From: Tabrizicola flagellatus
GTDB taxonomy: Bacteria > Pseudomonadota > Alphaproteobacteria > Rhodobacterales > Rhodobacteraceae
Direction: 5' to 3'
NCBI RefSeq assembly: GCF_008271465.1
Contig: NZ_VMDU01000004.1
Location: forward strand, 224,156 to 288,155
DNA length: 64,000 bases
The first letter of the stretch is position 1; each line of letters starts with the position of its first letter. Below, one piece after another: positions 43,508-52,470 of this stretch. Under the pieces are notes generated by a model. The model had not been told where the DNA came from, did not search any database, and was given only the letters and a program-made list of their open reading frames with translations. Made by a program: the position numbers and the translations under genes.

Positions 43508-44476
43508 ATGGCGCGCGCACCGAAGCTTCCGCAGATCGACACCGAAGAGCGGTTCCTGGCGCAGGTCGCCTGGGCCTACCATGTCGAGGGGCTGACGCAG
43601 GAGAAGGTGGCCGAAAAGCTGGGCGCGACGCGGCTGCGGGTCAACAAGGCGCTCTCCGAGGCCACCGCCCGGGGCCTGGTGCGCATCACCTTCAACACCG
43701 CCTTCGCCGCCTGCGCCGAGCTTGAGGCCGCGCTGCGGGCCCGGTTCGGGCTGCGTCAGGCCTATGTCGCCCCGGCGCCGATGGACCCGCGCGACGTGCA
43801 GATGATCACCGGCGCGGCGCTGGGGAACCTTCTGTCCGAGGTGCTGGCCGACCCGGGCGTGCGACTTTTCGGCATGTCCTGGGGCGGAACGCTGAACATC
43901 GCCACCCGCTTCGTCGCGGCGATGGACCGACCCGACCTGGAGGTGATCTCTGTCATGGGCGGCCTCACGCGCGGATCGGACCTGAACAGTTTCGAGATTA
44001 CCACGCGGCTTGCCGACCTCCTGGGCGCCCAGCACAGCTATTTCACCGCGCCGCTTTACGCCGGCAGCCGCGAAAGCCGCGACACGATCATGCAACTCGA
44101 CGTGTTCCGCGAGGTGCTGGAAAAGCTGCGGAGCGTCGATGCACTGGCCATGGCGGCGGGCGACATCTCGAAGGCCTCGCTGCTGATGCGCGACGGATTG
44201 CCCGGCGACGTTACGATGGAGGACCTGCGCGCCCTGGGCGCCGTGGGCGACGTGCTGGGCGTGGTGCTTGATGCCGAAGGGCAGCCCATCGACCATCCGA
44301 TCAACGAGCGCGTCATCGGCATCGGGCTCGAGGATCTCGGGCCGATCCCCAACGTCATCCTTGCCGCCGGAGGACCGCACAAGGTGCCGATCGTCCGGGC
44401 GATCCTGAAACGCGGCGTAGTCAACACCCTTGTCACCGACGAGGCGACGGCCCGCGCCCTGCTGGAGCGCGGCTGA
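43508..44476 (+). CDS. SorC/DeoR-type sugar-binding transcriptional regulator
   Basis: A 322-residue SorC-family regulator. The N-terminal helix-turn-helix lies at about 18-60 (VEGLTQEKVAEKLGATRLRVNKAL). The large C-terminal sugar-binding domain contains GMSWGGTLNIATR, SVMGGLTRG and the C-terminal ILAAGGPHKVPIVRAILKRG. SorC proteins such as EryD and SorC respond to polyols, sugar phosphates or their products. It is inside the importer operon and overlaps the FGGY kinase start (TGATG). The inverted repeat at 40290-40330 is its likely operator. Confidence 0.88.
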   Translation: MARAPKLPQIDTEERFLAQVAWAYHVEGLTQEKVAEKLGATRLRVNKALSEATARGLVRITFNTAFAACAELEAALRARFGLRQAYVAPAPMDPRDVQMITGAALGNLLSEVLADPGVRLFGMSWGGTLNIATRFVAAMDRPDLEVISVMGGLTRGSDLNSFEITTRLADLLGAQHSYFTAPLYAGSRESRDTIMQLDVFREVLEKLRSVDALAMAAGDISKASLLMRDGLPGDVTMEDLRALGAVGDVLGVVLDAEGQPIDHPINERVIGIGLEDLGPIPNVILAAGGPHKVPIVRAILKRGVVNTLVTDEATARALLERG

Positions 44477-45924
44477 TGGCGCTGCATGTCGGCATCGACC
44501 TCGGCACCTCCGGCATCAAGGCGGTGCTGATCGAGGACCTCGCCCGCGTCATCGCGGTGGCGGCGGAACCGGTGGCGGTGAGCCGCCCGCAGGTGGGCTA
44601 CAGCGAACAGGACGCCGATCTCTGGGTCTCGACGGTGTTCACCTGCCTCGACCGGCTGGCGGCCGAGGCCCCGCGCGAGATGGCGGCGGTCAAGGGGATC
44701 GGGCTGTCGGGGCAGATGCTGGCGGCGCTGATCCTGGACGCGGAGCTTCGCCCCCTGCGCCCGGCGATGCTGTGGAATGACCAGCGCGCGATCGCGGAAT
44801 GTGCCGAGCTCTTGGCCGCCGTCCCCGACATCGGCCGGCGCACCAACGGCACGCCCGACCCTGGCATCACAGCGCCGAAGCTGATGTGGCTGAGGAAGCA
44901 TGAGCCCGCGCTGATGGACCGCGCGCGGATGCTGATGCTGACCAAGGATTACGTCCGGCTTGCCCTGACCGGCGAGGTCGCGACCGAACCTTCGGATGCG
45001 GGCGGGACGCAGCTTCTGGACGTTGCGTCGGGCCGGTGGGACCCCGGGCTTTGCGCGGCCGCCGGCTGGGATCCGGCGCATCTGCCCCCGGTGGTGGACA
45101 GCTGGGCCGAGGCGGGGCGGCTGAAGCCCGATCTTTGCGCCCGCTGGGGGATGGCGGGGCCGGTCTCGGTGGCGGCAGGCGCGGGGGACAACATGGGCTC
45201 CACGCTCGGCGCGGGCGGGGCGCGGCCGGGGGATGCGGTGCTGACCGTCGGCACCTCGGGCGTGGCCTGCGTGGTCGATGCGGCCTTTCACCCCGGACCG
45301 GAGCGCGCGATCCTGACCTCGGCCCATGTCGTGCCGGGGGTCTTCCTGTCGATGGGCGTGGTGATGTCGGCGACGGCGAGCCTGGACTGGGTGGGCCAGA
45401 TCACCGGGCGCGCCGTGCCCGATCTGGACGCCGAGGCCACGGAGTTCGCCGCCCGTGGCATCGAGGCCGCGCCGGTGTTCCTGCCCTGCCTGACCGGCAT
45501 CCGCACGCCGCTGAACCGCCCCGACCTGACGGGGCGCATGGCGGGGCTGCATCCGGGCGTCACGCCGGCGATGCTGGCCTATGCGACGATGGAGGGGGTG
45601 GCCTTCCAGTTCGCCGACTGCATCGCCGCGCAGGAGGAGGTGGGGGTGCGGCCCGAGCGGTTCACCGTGGTCGGCGGCGGCACCCGCAGTGCCCTCTGGC
45701 TGCGCCTGATGGCGAGCGTTCTGGGCCGTCCGCTGGCCCTGATCGAGGGCGCCGACATGGCCGGCCCGCGCGGGGCGGCGCGGCTGGCCGCCGTCGCGGC
45801 CGGGGCGCCGGTCGGGATCCTGTCGGACCCTGTTCCCGCCCGCCGCGAGGTCGCGCCCGACCCCGCACTCGCCGCCGCGCTTGCCCCGCGCCGGGCGCGG
45901 ATGGCCGGGCTGACGGGCTTCTGA
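44476..45924 (+). CDS. xylB: FGGY carbohydrate kinase, xylulokinase-like
   Basis: A 482-residue FGGY kinase. The N-terminal phosphate loop is GIDLGTSGIKA, the XylB-type motif is GLSGQMLA, the active-site region is MLWNDQR (catalytic Asp expected in the following AGDNMGSTLG), and the domain-II motif is VVGGGTRSALWLRLM. The match is closest to D-xylulokinase, but related kinases act on other ketoses and polyols. It is translationally coupled to sorC (TGATG) and is the last gene of the importer operon. Repeat B copy 3 follows its stop. Confidence 0.82.
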   Translation: MALHVGIDLGTSGIKAVLIEDLARVIAVAAEPVAVSRPQVGYSEQDADLWVSTVFTCLDRLAAEAPREMAAVKGIGLSGQMLAALILDAELRPLRPAMLWNDQRAIAECAELLAAVPDIGRRTNGTPDPGITAPKLMWLRKHEPALMDRARMLMLTKDYVRLALTGEVATEPSDAGGTQLLDVASGRWDPGLCAAAGWDPAHLPPVVDSWAEAGRLKPDLCARWGMAGPVSVAAGAGDNMGSTLGAGGARPGDAVLTVGTSGVACVVDAAFHPGPERAILTSAHVVPGVFLSMGVVMSATASLDWVGQITGRAVPDLDAEATEFAARGIEAAPVFLPCLTGIRTPLNRPDLTGRMAGLHPGVTPAMLAYATMEGVAFQFADCIAAQEEVGVRPERFTVVGGGTRSALWLRLMASVLGRPLALIEGADMAGPRGAARLAAVAAGAPVGILSDPVPARREVAPDPALAAALAPRRARMAGLTGF

Positions 45925-45931
45925 CCCCACC

Positions 45932-45996
45932 CTGTCCACGCAGGGCAGGGGAAGCAGGCCTTTCGGAATCAAGGGCTTGGCCGTGGGCGTTTACCC
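45932..45996 (+). repeat. Dispersed repeat B, copy 3 (degenerate, 3' of FGGY kinase gene)
   Basis: CTGTCCACG, then GGAATCAAGGGCTTGGC and CGTTTACCC align with the corresponding blocks of the copies at 1835 and 24342. The palindrome's second arm and the T-run are decayed. It starts 7 bases after the kinase stop and reaches into the stop codon of the convergent DNA ligase gene. Confidence 0.55.
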
Positions 45997-47577
45997 TTCG
46001 TCAACCTCTCCGGGCGCGCGGTCGAGCATCGCCTGAAGCGTGGCGAGGTGATCCGCCTCGGACGCGGGCTTGTCGGGGCGGATGCGGTTGATGCGCGGAA
46101 AGCGCATCGCCACGCCGGACTTGTGGCGGGTGGAGCGGTTCAGCCCCTCGAAGGCGACCTCGACGACACGGGTCCGCGCCACCGCCCGGACCGAGCCGAA
46201 GCGGTCCACCGTGTTGTTGCGCACGAAACGGTCGAGCTCTTTCAGCTCTTCGTCGGTGAAGCCGAAATAGGCCTTGCCGACCGGGACCAGCTCGTCCCCG
46301 TTCCAGACGCCGAAGGTGAAGTCGGAGTAATAGCCCGACCGCTTGCCATGGCCGCGCTGGGCATACATCAGCACCGCGTCGATGAGGAAAGGGTCGCGCT
46401 TCCACTTGAACCAGGGCCCGCGCACGCGGCCCGCCAGATAGGGGCTGTCGCGGCGTTTGAGCATCACGCCCTCGATCACCGCCAGGGGCGGCGCGGCGCG
46501 CAGCGCGGCCAGGTCGTCCCAGCTGGAGAACTCCAGCTGCGGCGAGAGGTCGATGCGCGGGTCGAGGCCCGCCACCGCCCCGGCCAGCACCGCGCGGCGG
46601 GCATCGTAGGGCCGGTCGCGCAGGTCCTGCCCCTGCCAGATCAGCACGTCGTAAAGCCTGAGCCCCGCCGGATGCGAGCGCAGCATCGCCGGCGTCACCG
46701 TCTTGCGGTTCAGCCGCTGTTGCAACTCGCCGAAGGGCGCGATCCCGTCGCCGCGGCGCACCAGAAGTTCGCCGTCCAGCACGCCCTCGAAGTCCATCAG
46801 CGCCAGCACATCGGGGAAGGCGGCGCCGATGTCCTCTCCGGTGCGGGAATAGAGCCGCCGGGTGCCGGCTTCGACCACCGCCTGCACGCGGATGCCGTCC
46901 CATTTCCATTCGGCGGCGAAATCGGCGGGGTCGAGCGCGGAGAGTTGGTCGAGGTCGGTGGGGGTGGAGAGCATCACCGGCCGGAAGGGCGCGCGGGCGG
47001 CGGCCTCGGGGCGGGAGGCGCCGGCGGCCCAGGCGAAAAGCTCGGTGTAGGGGGGCGAGAGGGCGTGCCAGATCTCCTCGATTTCGGTCAGCGGCAGGCC
47101 CGCCCAGCCGGCGAAGGCCGAGCGCGCGAGCCGGGCGGAGACCCCGACCCGGAGCGCGCCGGTGGCGAGCTTCAGATAGGCATAGCGTTCCGAGGGGCCG
47201 AGACTGTCGAGCCGCGCGGCGATCAGCGCCGGCAGGCGCGCCTTTGGCGTGGTGGACAGTTCGTGGACCACTTCGGACAACGGCGGGTCCGACCGTGTGC
47301 CCTCGGGCCAGATGAGCGCGATGGTCTCGGCCAGGTCGCCGACGAAATCATAGCTGGCGGCGAAGAGCACGGGATCGACCCGCGCCTCGGTCAGGCCCCG
47401 CAGCAGGCTGGGCGTGACCTGGCGCAGCTTCAGATCGCCGGTCAGCGCGGCCAGCATCAGCCCGCGTTCGGGGTCGGGCTGGCCCGCGAAGGCGGCGGCG
47501 AGCAGGCGTTCCTTGCCGAGCCTCTGCGGGGTGAAGGCGAGCCGTTCGAGGAGGGTTGCGAAGGCAGTAAGGCTCAT
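45991..47577 (-). CDS. ATP-dependent DNA ligase (cisplatin damage response type)
   Basis: A 528-residue ATP-dependent DNA ligase. An N-terminal DNA-binding domain (about 1-190) precedes the adenylation domain with the active-site lysine in EWKWDGIRVQ, GELLVR, IEGVMLKRRDSPY and PWFKWKRDP, followed by an OB-fold domain. This is the family encoded with a beta-lactamase-fold exonuclease in many proteobacteria and linked to cross-link (cisplatin) damage repair. The ATG overlaps the exonuclease gene's stop by 4 bases. The usual further partners (Lhr-like helicase, PdeM phosphoesterase) are not in the window. Confidence 0.92.
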   Translation of the reverse strand: MSLTAFATLLERLAFTPQRLGKERLLAAAFAGQPDPERGLMLAALTGDLKLRQVTPSLLRGLTEARVDPVLFAASYDFVGDLAETIALIWPEGTRSDPPLSEVVHELSTTPKARLPALIAARLDSLGPSERYAYLKLATGALRVGVSARLARSAFAGWAGLPLTEIEEIWHALSPPYTELFAWAAGASRPEAAARAPFRPVMLSTPTDLDQLSALDPADFAAEWKWDGIRVQAVVEAGTRRLYSRTGEDIGAAFPDVLALMDFEGVLDGELLVRRGDGIAPFGELQQRLNRKTVTPAMLRSHPAGLRLYDVLIWQGQDLRDRPYDARRAVLAGAVAGLDPRIDLSPQLEFSSWDDLAALRAAPPLAVIEGVMLKRRDSPYLAGRVRGPWFKWKRDPFLIDAVLMYAQRGHGKRSGYYSDFTFGVWNGDELVPVGKAYFGFTDEELKELDRFVRNNTVDRFGSVRAVARTRVVEVAFEGLNRSTRHKSGVAMRFPRINRIRPDKPASEADHLATLQAMLDRAPGEVDEG

Positions 47578-48572
47578 TCCGCCTCGTCCTCGTAGCCGAC
47601 GAGGTGGAGGGGTTTCGCGGTGCGTTGGGTGAGGTCGCACCAGCGCATCAGCGCGTCCTCGCGGCCGTGGGTGATCCAGACCTCGGCCGGGTTCAGCTCG
47701 TCGATGGTGGCGGTGAGGTTCGGCCAGTCCACATGGTCGGAGATCACCAGCGGCAGTTCCACGCCGCGCTGGCGGGCGCGGGCACGGACCTGCATCCAGC
47801 CCGAGGCGAAGGCGATGACCGGATCGGGGAAACGCTGCGCCCAGGTGGCGGCGAAGGCCGAGGGCGGCGCGATGACGATGGCGCCGGCGAAATCGGCCTT
47901 GCGCCCGGCGGTGGCGGGGCGGAGGTCGCCGAGGTCTATGCCGCGCGCCATGTGGTAGTCGCAGAGCCGTTGCAGCGCGCCGTGGATGTAGATCGGCGCG
48001 TCCCAGCCGGCCTGGCGGATCGCCGCGATCACCCGCTGCGCCTTGCCCAGCGCATAGGCGCCGATCAGGTGGGCGCGGTCGGGGTTGGCCTGCACGCTGG
48101 ACAGGAGCCGGGCGATTTCCGCCTCGGGCGGCGGGTGGCGGAAGACCGGGAGCGCAAAGGTCGCCTCGGTGACGAAGATGTCGCAGGGCACCGGCTGAAA
48201 CGGGGCGCAGGTGGGGGTGGGAACGCGGGCATAGTCGCCCGAGACCACGATTCGCTGGCCTTGCCCCTCGACCGCGATCTGGGCCGAGCCGAGCACATGG
48301 CCGGCCGGGTGGAAGCTGACCGTCACCTCGCCGATGCGGATGGGGTCGCCGGCCACCTGTCGGCTTTGCGTGAAGTCGTCGCCATAGCGGATGGCCATGA
48401 TGTCCAGCGTCTCGGCCGTGGCGAGGACGGCGCCGTGGCCGGCGCGGGCGTGGTCGGAATGGCCGTGGGTGACAAGCGCGCGGGGCACGGGGCGCGTGGG
48501 GTCGATGAAGAAGTCGCCGGCGGGGCAGTAAAGCCCCTCGGGTCGCGGGATCAGGAGCGGCGGTCGGGCCAT
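47574..48572 (-). CDS. Ligase-associated exonuclease (metallo-beta-lactamase fold, Lexo)
   Basis: A 332-residue metallo-beta-lactamase/beta-CASP protein of the mRNA 3'-end processing-like group that accompanies ATP-dependent ligases. Metal motif THGHSDHA, later His in HPAGHVLGSAQI, Asp in VVSGDYAR and a C-terminal His in ISDHVDW and THGRED are visible. It would trim DNA ends before ligation. The ATG at 48572 has GGAGG 9 bases upstream. First gene of the two-gene operon with the ligase. The 187-base gap upstream shows no recognisable feature. Confidence 0.88.
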   Translation of the reverse strand: MARPPLLIPRPEGLYCPAGDFFIDPTRPVPRALVTHGHSDHARAGHGAVLATAETLDIMAIRYGDDFTQSRQVAGDPIRIGEVTVSFHPAGHVLGSAQIAVEGQGQRIVVSGDYARVPTPTCAPFQPVPCDIFVTEATFALPVFRHPPPEAEIARLLSSVQANPDRAHLIGAYALGKAQRVIAAIRQAGWDAPIYIHGALQRLCDYHMARGIDLGDLRPATAGRKADFAGAIVIAPPSAFAATWAQRFPDPVIAFASGWMQVRARARQRGVELPLVISDHVDWPNLTATIDELNPAEVWITHGREDALMRWCDLTQRTAKPLHLVGYEDEAE

Positions 48573-48759
48573 CCGGGCCTCCGGCTGGATCGGGTGTCGG
48601 CACCGCGCGACGGGCGCCCTGGATCCCGACGCGGTCGTGGCCCGGTCGGGCGCTTGACTCTGGCGCGATCTCGCCACCGGGGCAATGGCCTGTCTGCGCA
48701 GGGATGCAGAGGCGGGGCAATGGATCCGGGACGGTCTGACTGCGCCTGATCTGATGGGG

Positions 48760-49740
48760 TCAGCCCGGAACGTCCGGGCCGGCCGTCGCGGACCCGGCCG
48801 AAAAGATGCGTCCCACGCCGAGGCCCTGCACGTCGCCGGTACCCGTGCGGACGAGGAACAGGGCGTCGAGCCCCCTCTGCCGGGCAAGGCGTGCGCCCGC
48901 ATCCGCGCCCAGGACCATCAGCGCCGTCGCCCAGGCATCGGCTTCGGCGCAGGTGGGGGCGATCACGGTGACGGATGCGGGCGGGGCGAGAAGCGGCGCG
49001 CCGCGCGCCGGGTCCATCGTGTGCGACAGATCGCGACCCCGGACCGTGACCCAGTGGCGATAGTCGCCCGACGTGGCCACGGCCGCATCCTCGAGCGTCA
49101 GGATGGAATGAGGCGCGCGGCGGTCGCGGTCCGGCGCCTCGACGGCAATCGTCCAGGGCGTGCCGTCGGGGCGCAGGCCCATGGCGCGCATCTCGCCGTC
49201 GATGCCGACCAGCGCGTCGCGGATGCCGTGGTCGCCCAGCACCTCGGCCAGTCGATCCACGCCGTAGCCCTTGGCGATGCCGTTCAGGTCTAGGCTCAGG
49301 GGCGCCGTCTTGCGTGCCCGGGTGCCGTCCAGCTCCAGCAGCTCATGGGCCGGGCGCCGCGCAGTCTCCGTCGCGGAGCGGATGGCCTGCGGATCGGCCG
49401 CAGCAGGGCCGAAGCCCCAGGCGCGGACCGCATCGCCCATGCCGATGTCGAAGGCCCCGCCCGAGGCGCGACCGATCGCCAGGCCCAGCGCCAGGACGCG
49501 CGCCAGATCACCGGGGATATCCTGCCAGTCCCCGACGGGCGCTGCATTCAGGCGCATCAGGTCGCTGTCGGGGTTCCAGGTGGACATCTGCGCATCGACC
49601 GCAGCCACGGCAGCCTGGAGGGCGGTCTGCACCGGGCCGGGGTCGAGGCCCGGCGCGGCGAAGAACAGCGCCGACCAGCGCGTGCCCATGGTCGGGCCGT
49701 TCAGCGCGTGTCGGACGGGGTCAGTAGACATCCTCGGCAT
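48760..49740 (-). CDS. apbE: FAD:protein FMN transferase (ApbE)
   Basis: A 326-residue flavin transferase that attaches FMN from FAD to a Thr or Ser of a target protein through a phosphoester. Family motifs are seen: GPTMGTRW near the N-terminus, MSTWNPDSDLMRLN, DLNGIAKGYGVD, GIDGEMRAMG, SHTMDPARGAP and the metal site in EADAWATALMVLG. The ATG at 49740 has GGAGGGCGCT before it and lies inside the preceding gene (20-base overlap). No Sec/Tat signal or lipobox can be seen, although most ApbE proteins work outside the cytoplasm. The likely target is the DUF2271-like protein at 51942. Confidence 0.9.
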   Translation of the reverse strand: MPRMSTDPVRHALNGPTMGTRWSALFFAAPGLDPGPVQTALQAAVAAVDAQMSTWNPDSDLMRLNAAPVGDWQDIPGDLARVLALGLAIGRASGGAFDIGMGDAVRAWGFGPAAADPQAIRSATETARRPAHELLELDGTRARKTAPLSLDLNGIAKGYGVDRLAEVLGDHGIRDALVGIDGEMRAMGLRPDGTPWTIAVEAPDRDRRAPHSILTLEDAAVATSGDYRHWVTVRGRDLSHTMDPARGAPLLAPPASVTVIAPTCAEADAWATALMVLGADAGARLARQRGLDALFLVRTGTGDVQGLGVGRIFSAGSATAGPDVPG

Positions 49741-51928
49741 AGCGCCCTCCGGCCTTGAGCATCGCGGGGGTCAGTCCCACCGGCGCGAGGATGTCTTCCA
49801 GAGCGCGACTGACACCCTGCGCCATCTCGCGTCCGCCGCAGACCATCACCCTTGCGCCCCGGCGGACCGCCTCGGCCACCTGTGCCGCCTCGGCCCGCAG
49901 CGCATCCTGCACATAATGCGGCCGCGCGCCGCGCGAGACGGCGGTCGTCAGTTCGGTCAGGCGCCCGTCGGCCTTCCAGCCGGCGAGGTCGTCGCGATAC
50001 AGGAAGTCGCTGTCCGCATGGCGCATTCCGAAGAAAAGATGCACCGGGCGGCGGCGCGCATTGGCGCGGATGAACCCCGCCAACGGGCCGATCCCGGTGC
50101 CTGCCCCGATCAGGATCAGCGGCGCCCGGCCCCGTCCGGCATGGAAGTCGGGGTTGCGGCGCAGGAAGGCCTGCACGCGGTCGCCCGGTTCCAGCGCCAG
50201 GAGCTGGCCGGAGCAGAGGCCGCCGGGGTGTTTGCGCACCACGATCTCGACAAAGCCGTCGCGGCTGCCCGAGGCCAGCGAATAGAACCGCGGCAGGGTG
50301 GAGCCTTCGGGCAGGATGCCCAGCAGGTCCCCTGCCTGGAACCGGGCGAAGCCACGGCCGGTCAGCCGCGCCCGGAGGCCCGCCTTCGGCAGGGCAAAGC
50401 GCAGGATCGCGGTCGGGGCCTGCACCTCGGCCCCATGATCGCGGCGCGAGACCAGGGTCAGGCTGTCGGCGGCGGGACGGACGGGCTGATGGTCAAGTTC
50501 CAGCGCAAGGCCGAGGGCCTGCCCCAGCGCCCTGCCCCAGCGCGCGAAATCCTGCGGGGACTGGCGGTCCACGCTGTCCATGGGCACGAGGGTTTCCCAG
50601 CCCTTGGCGCGGGCGGCGGCCTCCACTTCGGCCGCAAAGCCGCAGAAGGCCGGAAAGCTGCGGTCGCCGAAGCCCAGAACGGCCAGAGGGGCCTTCGGTG
50701 CCTCGGTCATGCGCGCCAGACGGTCGAGGAACCCCTTGGCCGAGGCGGGCGCGTCGCCTTCGCCCCAGGTGGCGGCCAGGATCAGGAAGCGTTCCGCCCG
50801 GGGATGGCGGACGGGGTCGAAGGCGGACATCGCCGCGAGATGCACCGATTGCCCCGCCTGCCGCAGCGCCCGGGCCAGCGTCGCGGCAAAGCCCCAGGTG
50901 CTGCCGCCTTCGGAGCCCACCAGGATCACCGTCTGCGCGCGGCCGGCGGGGGCGTTGTCGCGCAGCCGTGGCCGGCCCCGCCGCCCGGCGAGCCAGACCA
51001 GGGCGCCGGTGGCCCCCATCACCGGCACGGCCAGGGCGACCAGGCCCAGGATCAGCCCCAGCGCCGCCGCGCCCTGCCCGGTGTGCAGCATGTAGATCGT
51101 TTCCGACACCCTCTGCCAGGGCGTGGGATCGGCCCAGGACAGCATCTCGCCCGTGCCCTGGTCGATCAGGCCGGTGCCGGTATCGGTGTACAGGGTGAAC
51201 ACGTCCCGCGCATCGCCGGCATAGGGAAAGCTCAGCTTGCGCAGGGCGCTGACCGGCACGTCCCGCAGCGCGGCCATCCGGTCGAGAGGGAACCCCGTCT
51301 GCCCGCTGACGGCCGCAGGATCGGCCGGGCGCAGCGAGGCGTCGGGGAGAAGGTCGAAGGTGGAGGCGGTCATCCACAGCGCCGTCGCCGCCGACAGGGC
51401 AAGGCCCGCGACCGCGACCCGCGCGATCTCGGTGTGCAACCGTCCGGCCAGAGGCCCGCGCAGGCGCGCGAACCAGCGCCGCCAGCCCCCCGTGCGCCGC
51501 GCCACCAGCGCCGCGCCGGACAGCGCCAGGACCAGCATCGCCGCCGCAGCCGCAGCCATGACCAGCCGCCCGGCATCGTCCAGGAACAGCGACCGGTGCA
51601 GGTTGGTCAGCCAGCGTTCCACCGGGTTCGGATCGGCCGACCCGACATCCGCCCCGGTCGCCGGGTCGATCAGGGCCGAACCCGGTGTGCCGCCGTCGAA
51701 CCACCAGGCAGTGATCCGGCCCGAGGGAGAGCGGCGGATCTCCTCCAGCCCCGGATGCGTGGCGGCCACGCGGGCGGCCAGATCGGCCACGTTCTGCCCC
51801 GCCACGGCCTGCGGGGCCGACAGCCGATCCGCCGCCGGAAAGACCGACAGCGCCACACCGCTGAGCGCGAGGACGGTCACGAGAACCAGGGCCACCAGCC
51901 CCGGCCAGCGGTGAAGCGTGCGGATCAT
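49721..51928 (-). CDS. PepSY membrane protein fused to flavodoxin and NADPH-flavin reductase domains
   Basis: A 735-residue fusion. The N-terminal ~350 residues form a PepSY-TM unit: membrane helices near 8-28, 130-150, 180-200 and 300-330, and periplasmic PepSY parts (NLHRSLFLDDAGR, HTGQ). Then a flavodoxin-like FMN domain (VILVGSEGGSTWGFA), a CysJ/P450-reductase-like FAD domain (RFYSLASGS, GLCSGQL) and an NADPH domain (IGAGTGIGPLAGFIR, FFGMRHADSDFLY, C-terminal VY). It should carry electrons from cytoplasmic NADPH to the membrane or periplasm, perhaps for iron reduction or for reducing the flavinylated DUF2271 protein. Between DUF2271 and apbE. Confidence 0.87.
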   Translation of the reverse strand: MIRTLHRWPGLVALVLVTVLALSGVALSVFPAADRLSAPQAVAGQNVADLAARVAATHPGLEEIRRSPSGRITAWWFDGGTPGSALIDPATGADVGSADPNPVERWLTNLHRSLFLDDAGRLVMAAAAAAMLVLALSGAALVARRTGGWRRWFARLRGPLAGRLHTEIARVAVAGLALSAATALWMTASTFDLLPDASLRPADPAAVSGQTGFPLDRMAALRDVPVSALRKLSFPYAGDARDVFTLYTDTGTGLIDQGTGEMLSWADPTPWQRVSETIYMLHTGQGAAALGLILGLVALAVPVMGATGALVWLAGRRGRPRLRDNAPAGRAQTVILVGSEGGSTWGFAATLARALRQAGQSVHLAAMSAFDPVRHPRAERFLILAATWGEGDAPASAKGFLDRLARMTEAPKAPLAVLGFGDRSFPAFCGFAAEVEAAARAKGWETLVPMDSVDRQSPQDFARWGRALGQALGLALELDHQPVRPAADSLTLVSRRDHGAEVQAPTAILRFALPKAGLRARLTGRGFARFQAGDLLGILPEGSTLPRFYSLASGSRDGFVEIVVRKHPGGLCSGQLLALEPGDRVQAFLRRNPDFHAGRGRAPLILIGAGTGIGPLAGFIRANARRRPVHLFFGMRHADSDFLYRDDLAGWKADGRLTELTTAVSRGARPHYVQDALRAEAAQVAEAVRRGARVMVCGGREMAQGVSRALEDILAPVGLTPAMLKAGGRYAEDVY

Positions 51929-51941
51929 GGGACCGGACCCC

Positions 51942-52409
51942 TTACTTGTAGACGAAGCTGGCGATGTAGCGGCGGCCCTGAACGGGCGAGCCCGCCCCGG
52001 CACTCGTCAACGGAACCGCGATCTCGTTCGGGCTGTCGCGCATGTCCTCGACCGCGGCGTCGATGTGCAGCGTGTAGCCGGCATCGAACAGGGCGTCGGC
52101 CAGGTCCAGCGTGATCTCCAGCGTCCGGCCGGCGCCGACGCTGGCGCCGGTGATGCCGTTGATCTGCGCCGGGTCACCGCCCGTGGCGGCATACCAGTCG
52201 GTCAGGTGTTCGTAGTATTTCGACTTGCCGCCCGCCATCCAGAGGCTGCCGACATAGGCGCCCGAGGGATCGGTGACGTAAAGCGCCAGATAGGCGCCAT
52301 CGCCGCCATAGTTGTTCAGCGTGGTGGTCAGCGTCACCGGGCGGGCCATCGCCAGCCCCGGCAGGGTCAGCGCCGTGGTCAGGGCGAGGGTTGCGAGAAG
52401 CGATTTCAT
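51942..52409 (-). CDS. DUF2271-like exported protein with flavinylation motif
   Basis: A 155-residue periplasmic protein. The signal peptide (about 1-22, ending GLAMA) is followed by a beta-rich domain of the DUF2271 type (YLALYVTDPSGAYVGSLWMAG, KYYEHLTDWYAATGG). The segment NGITGASVGAG (84-94) matches the ApbE acceptor pattern seen in NqrC-type proteins, with Ser90 (TGAS) as the expected FMN attachment site. It lies 13 bases before the PepSY/flavodoxin fusion and in one operon with apbE. A role as covalent flavin electron carrier in the periplasm is inferred. AAGGATC precedes the ATG. Confidence 0.82.
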   Translation of the reverse strand: MKSLLATLALTTALTLPGLAMARPVTLTTTLNNYGGDGAYLALYVTDPSGAYVGSLWMAGGKSKYYEHLTDWYAATGGDPAQINGITGASVGAGRTLEITLDLADALFDAGYTLHIDAAVEDMRDSPNEIAVPLTSAGAGSPVQGRRYIASFVYK

Positions 52410-52470
52410 CGGAGATCCTTTCGACAGGAGGCGGCCCCGCGCAGGGCGGGGGCCGGGAAGCGGGAGAGGT

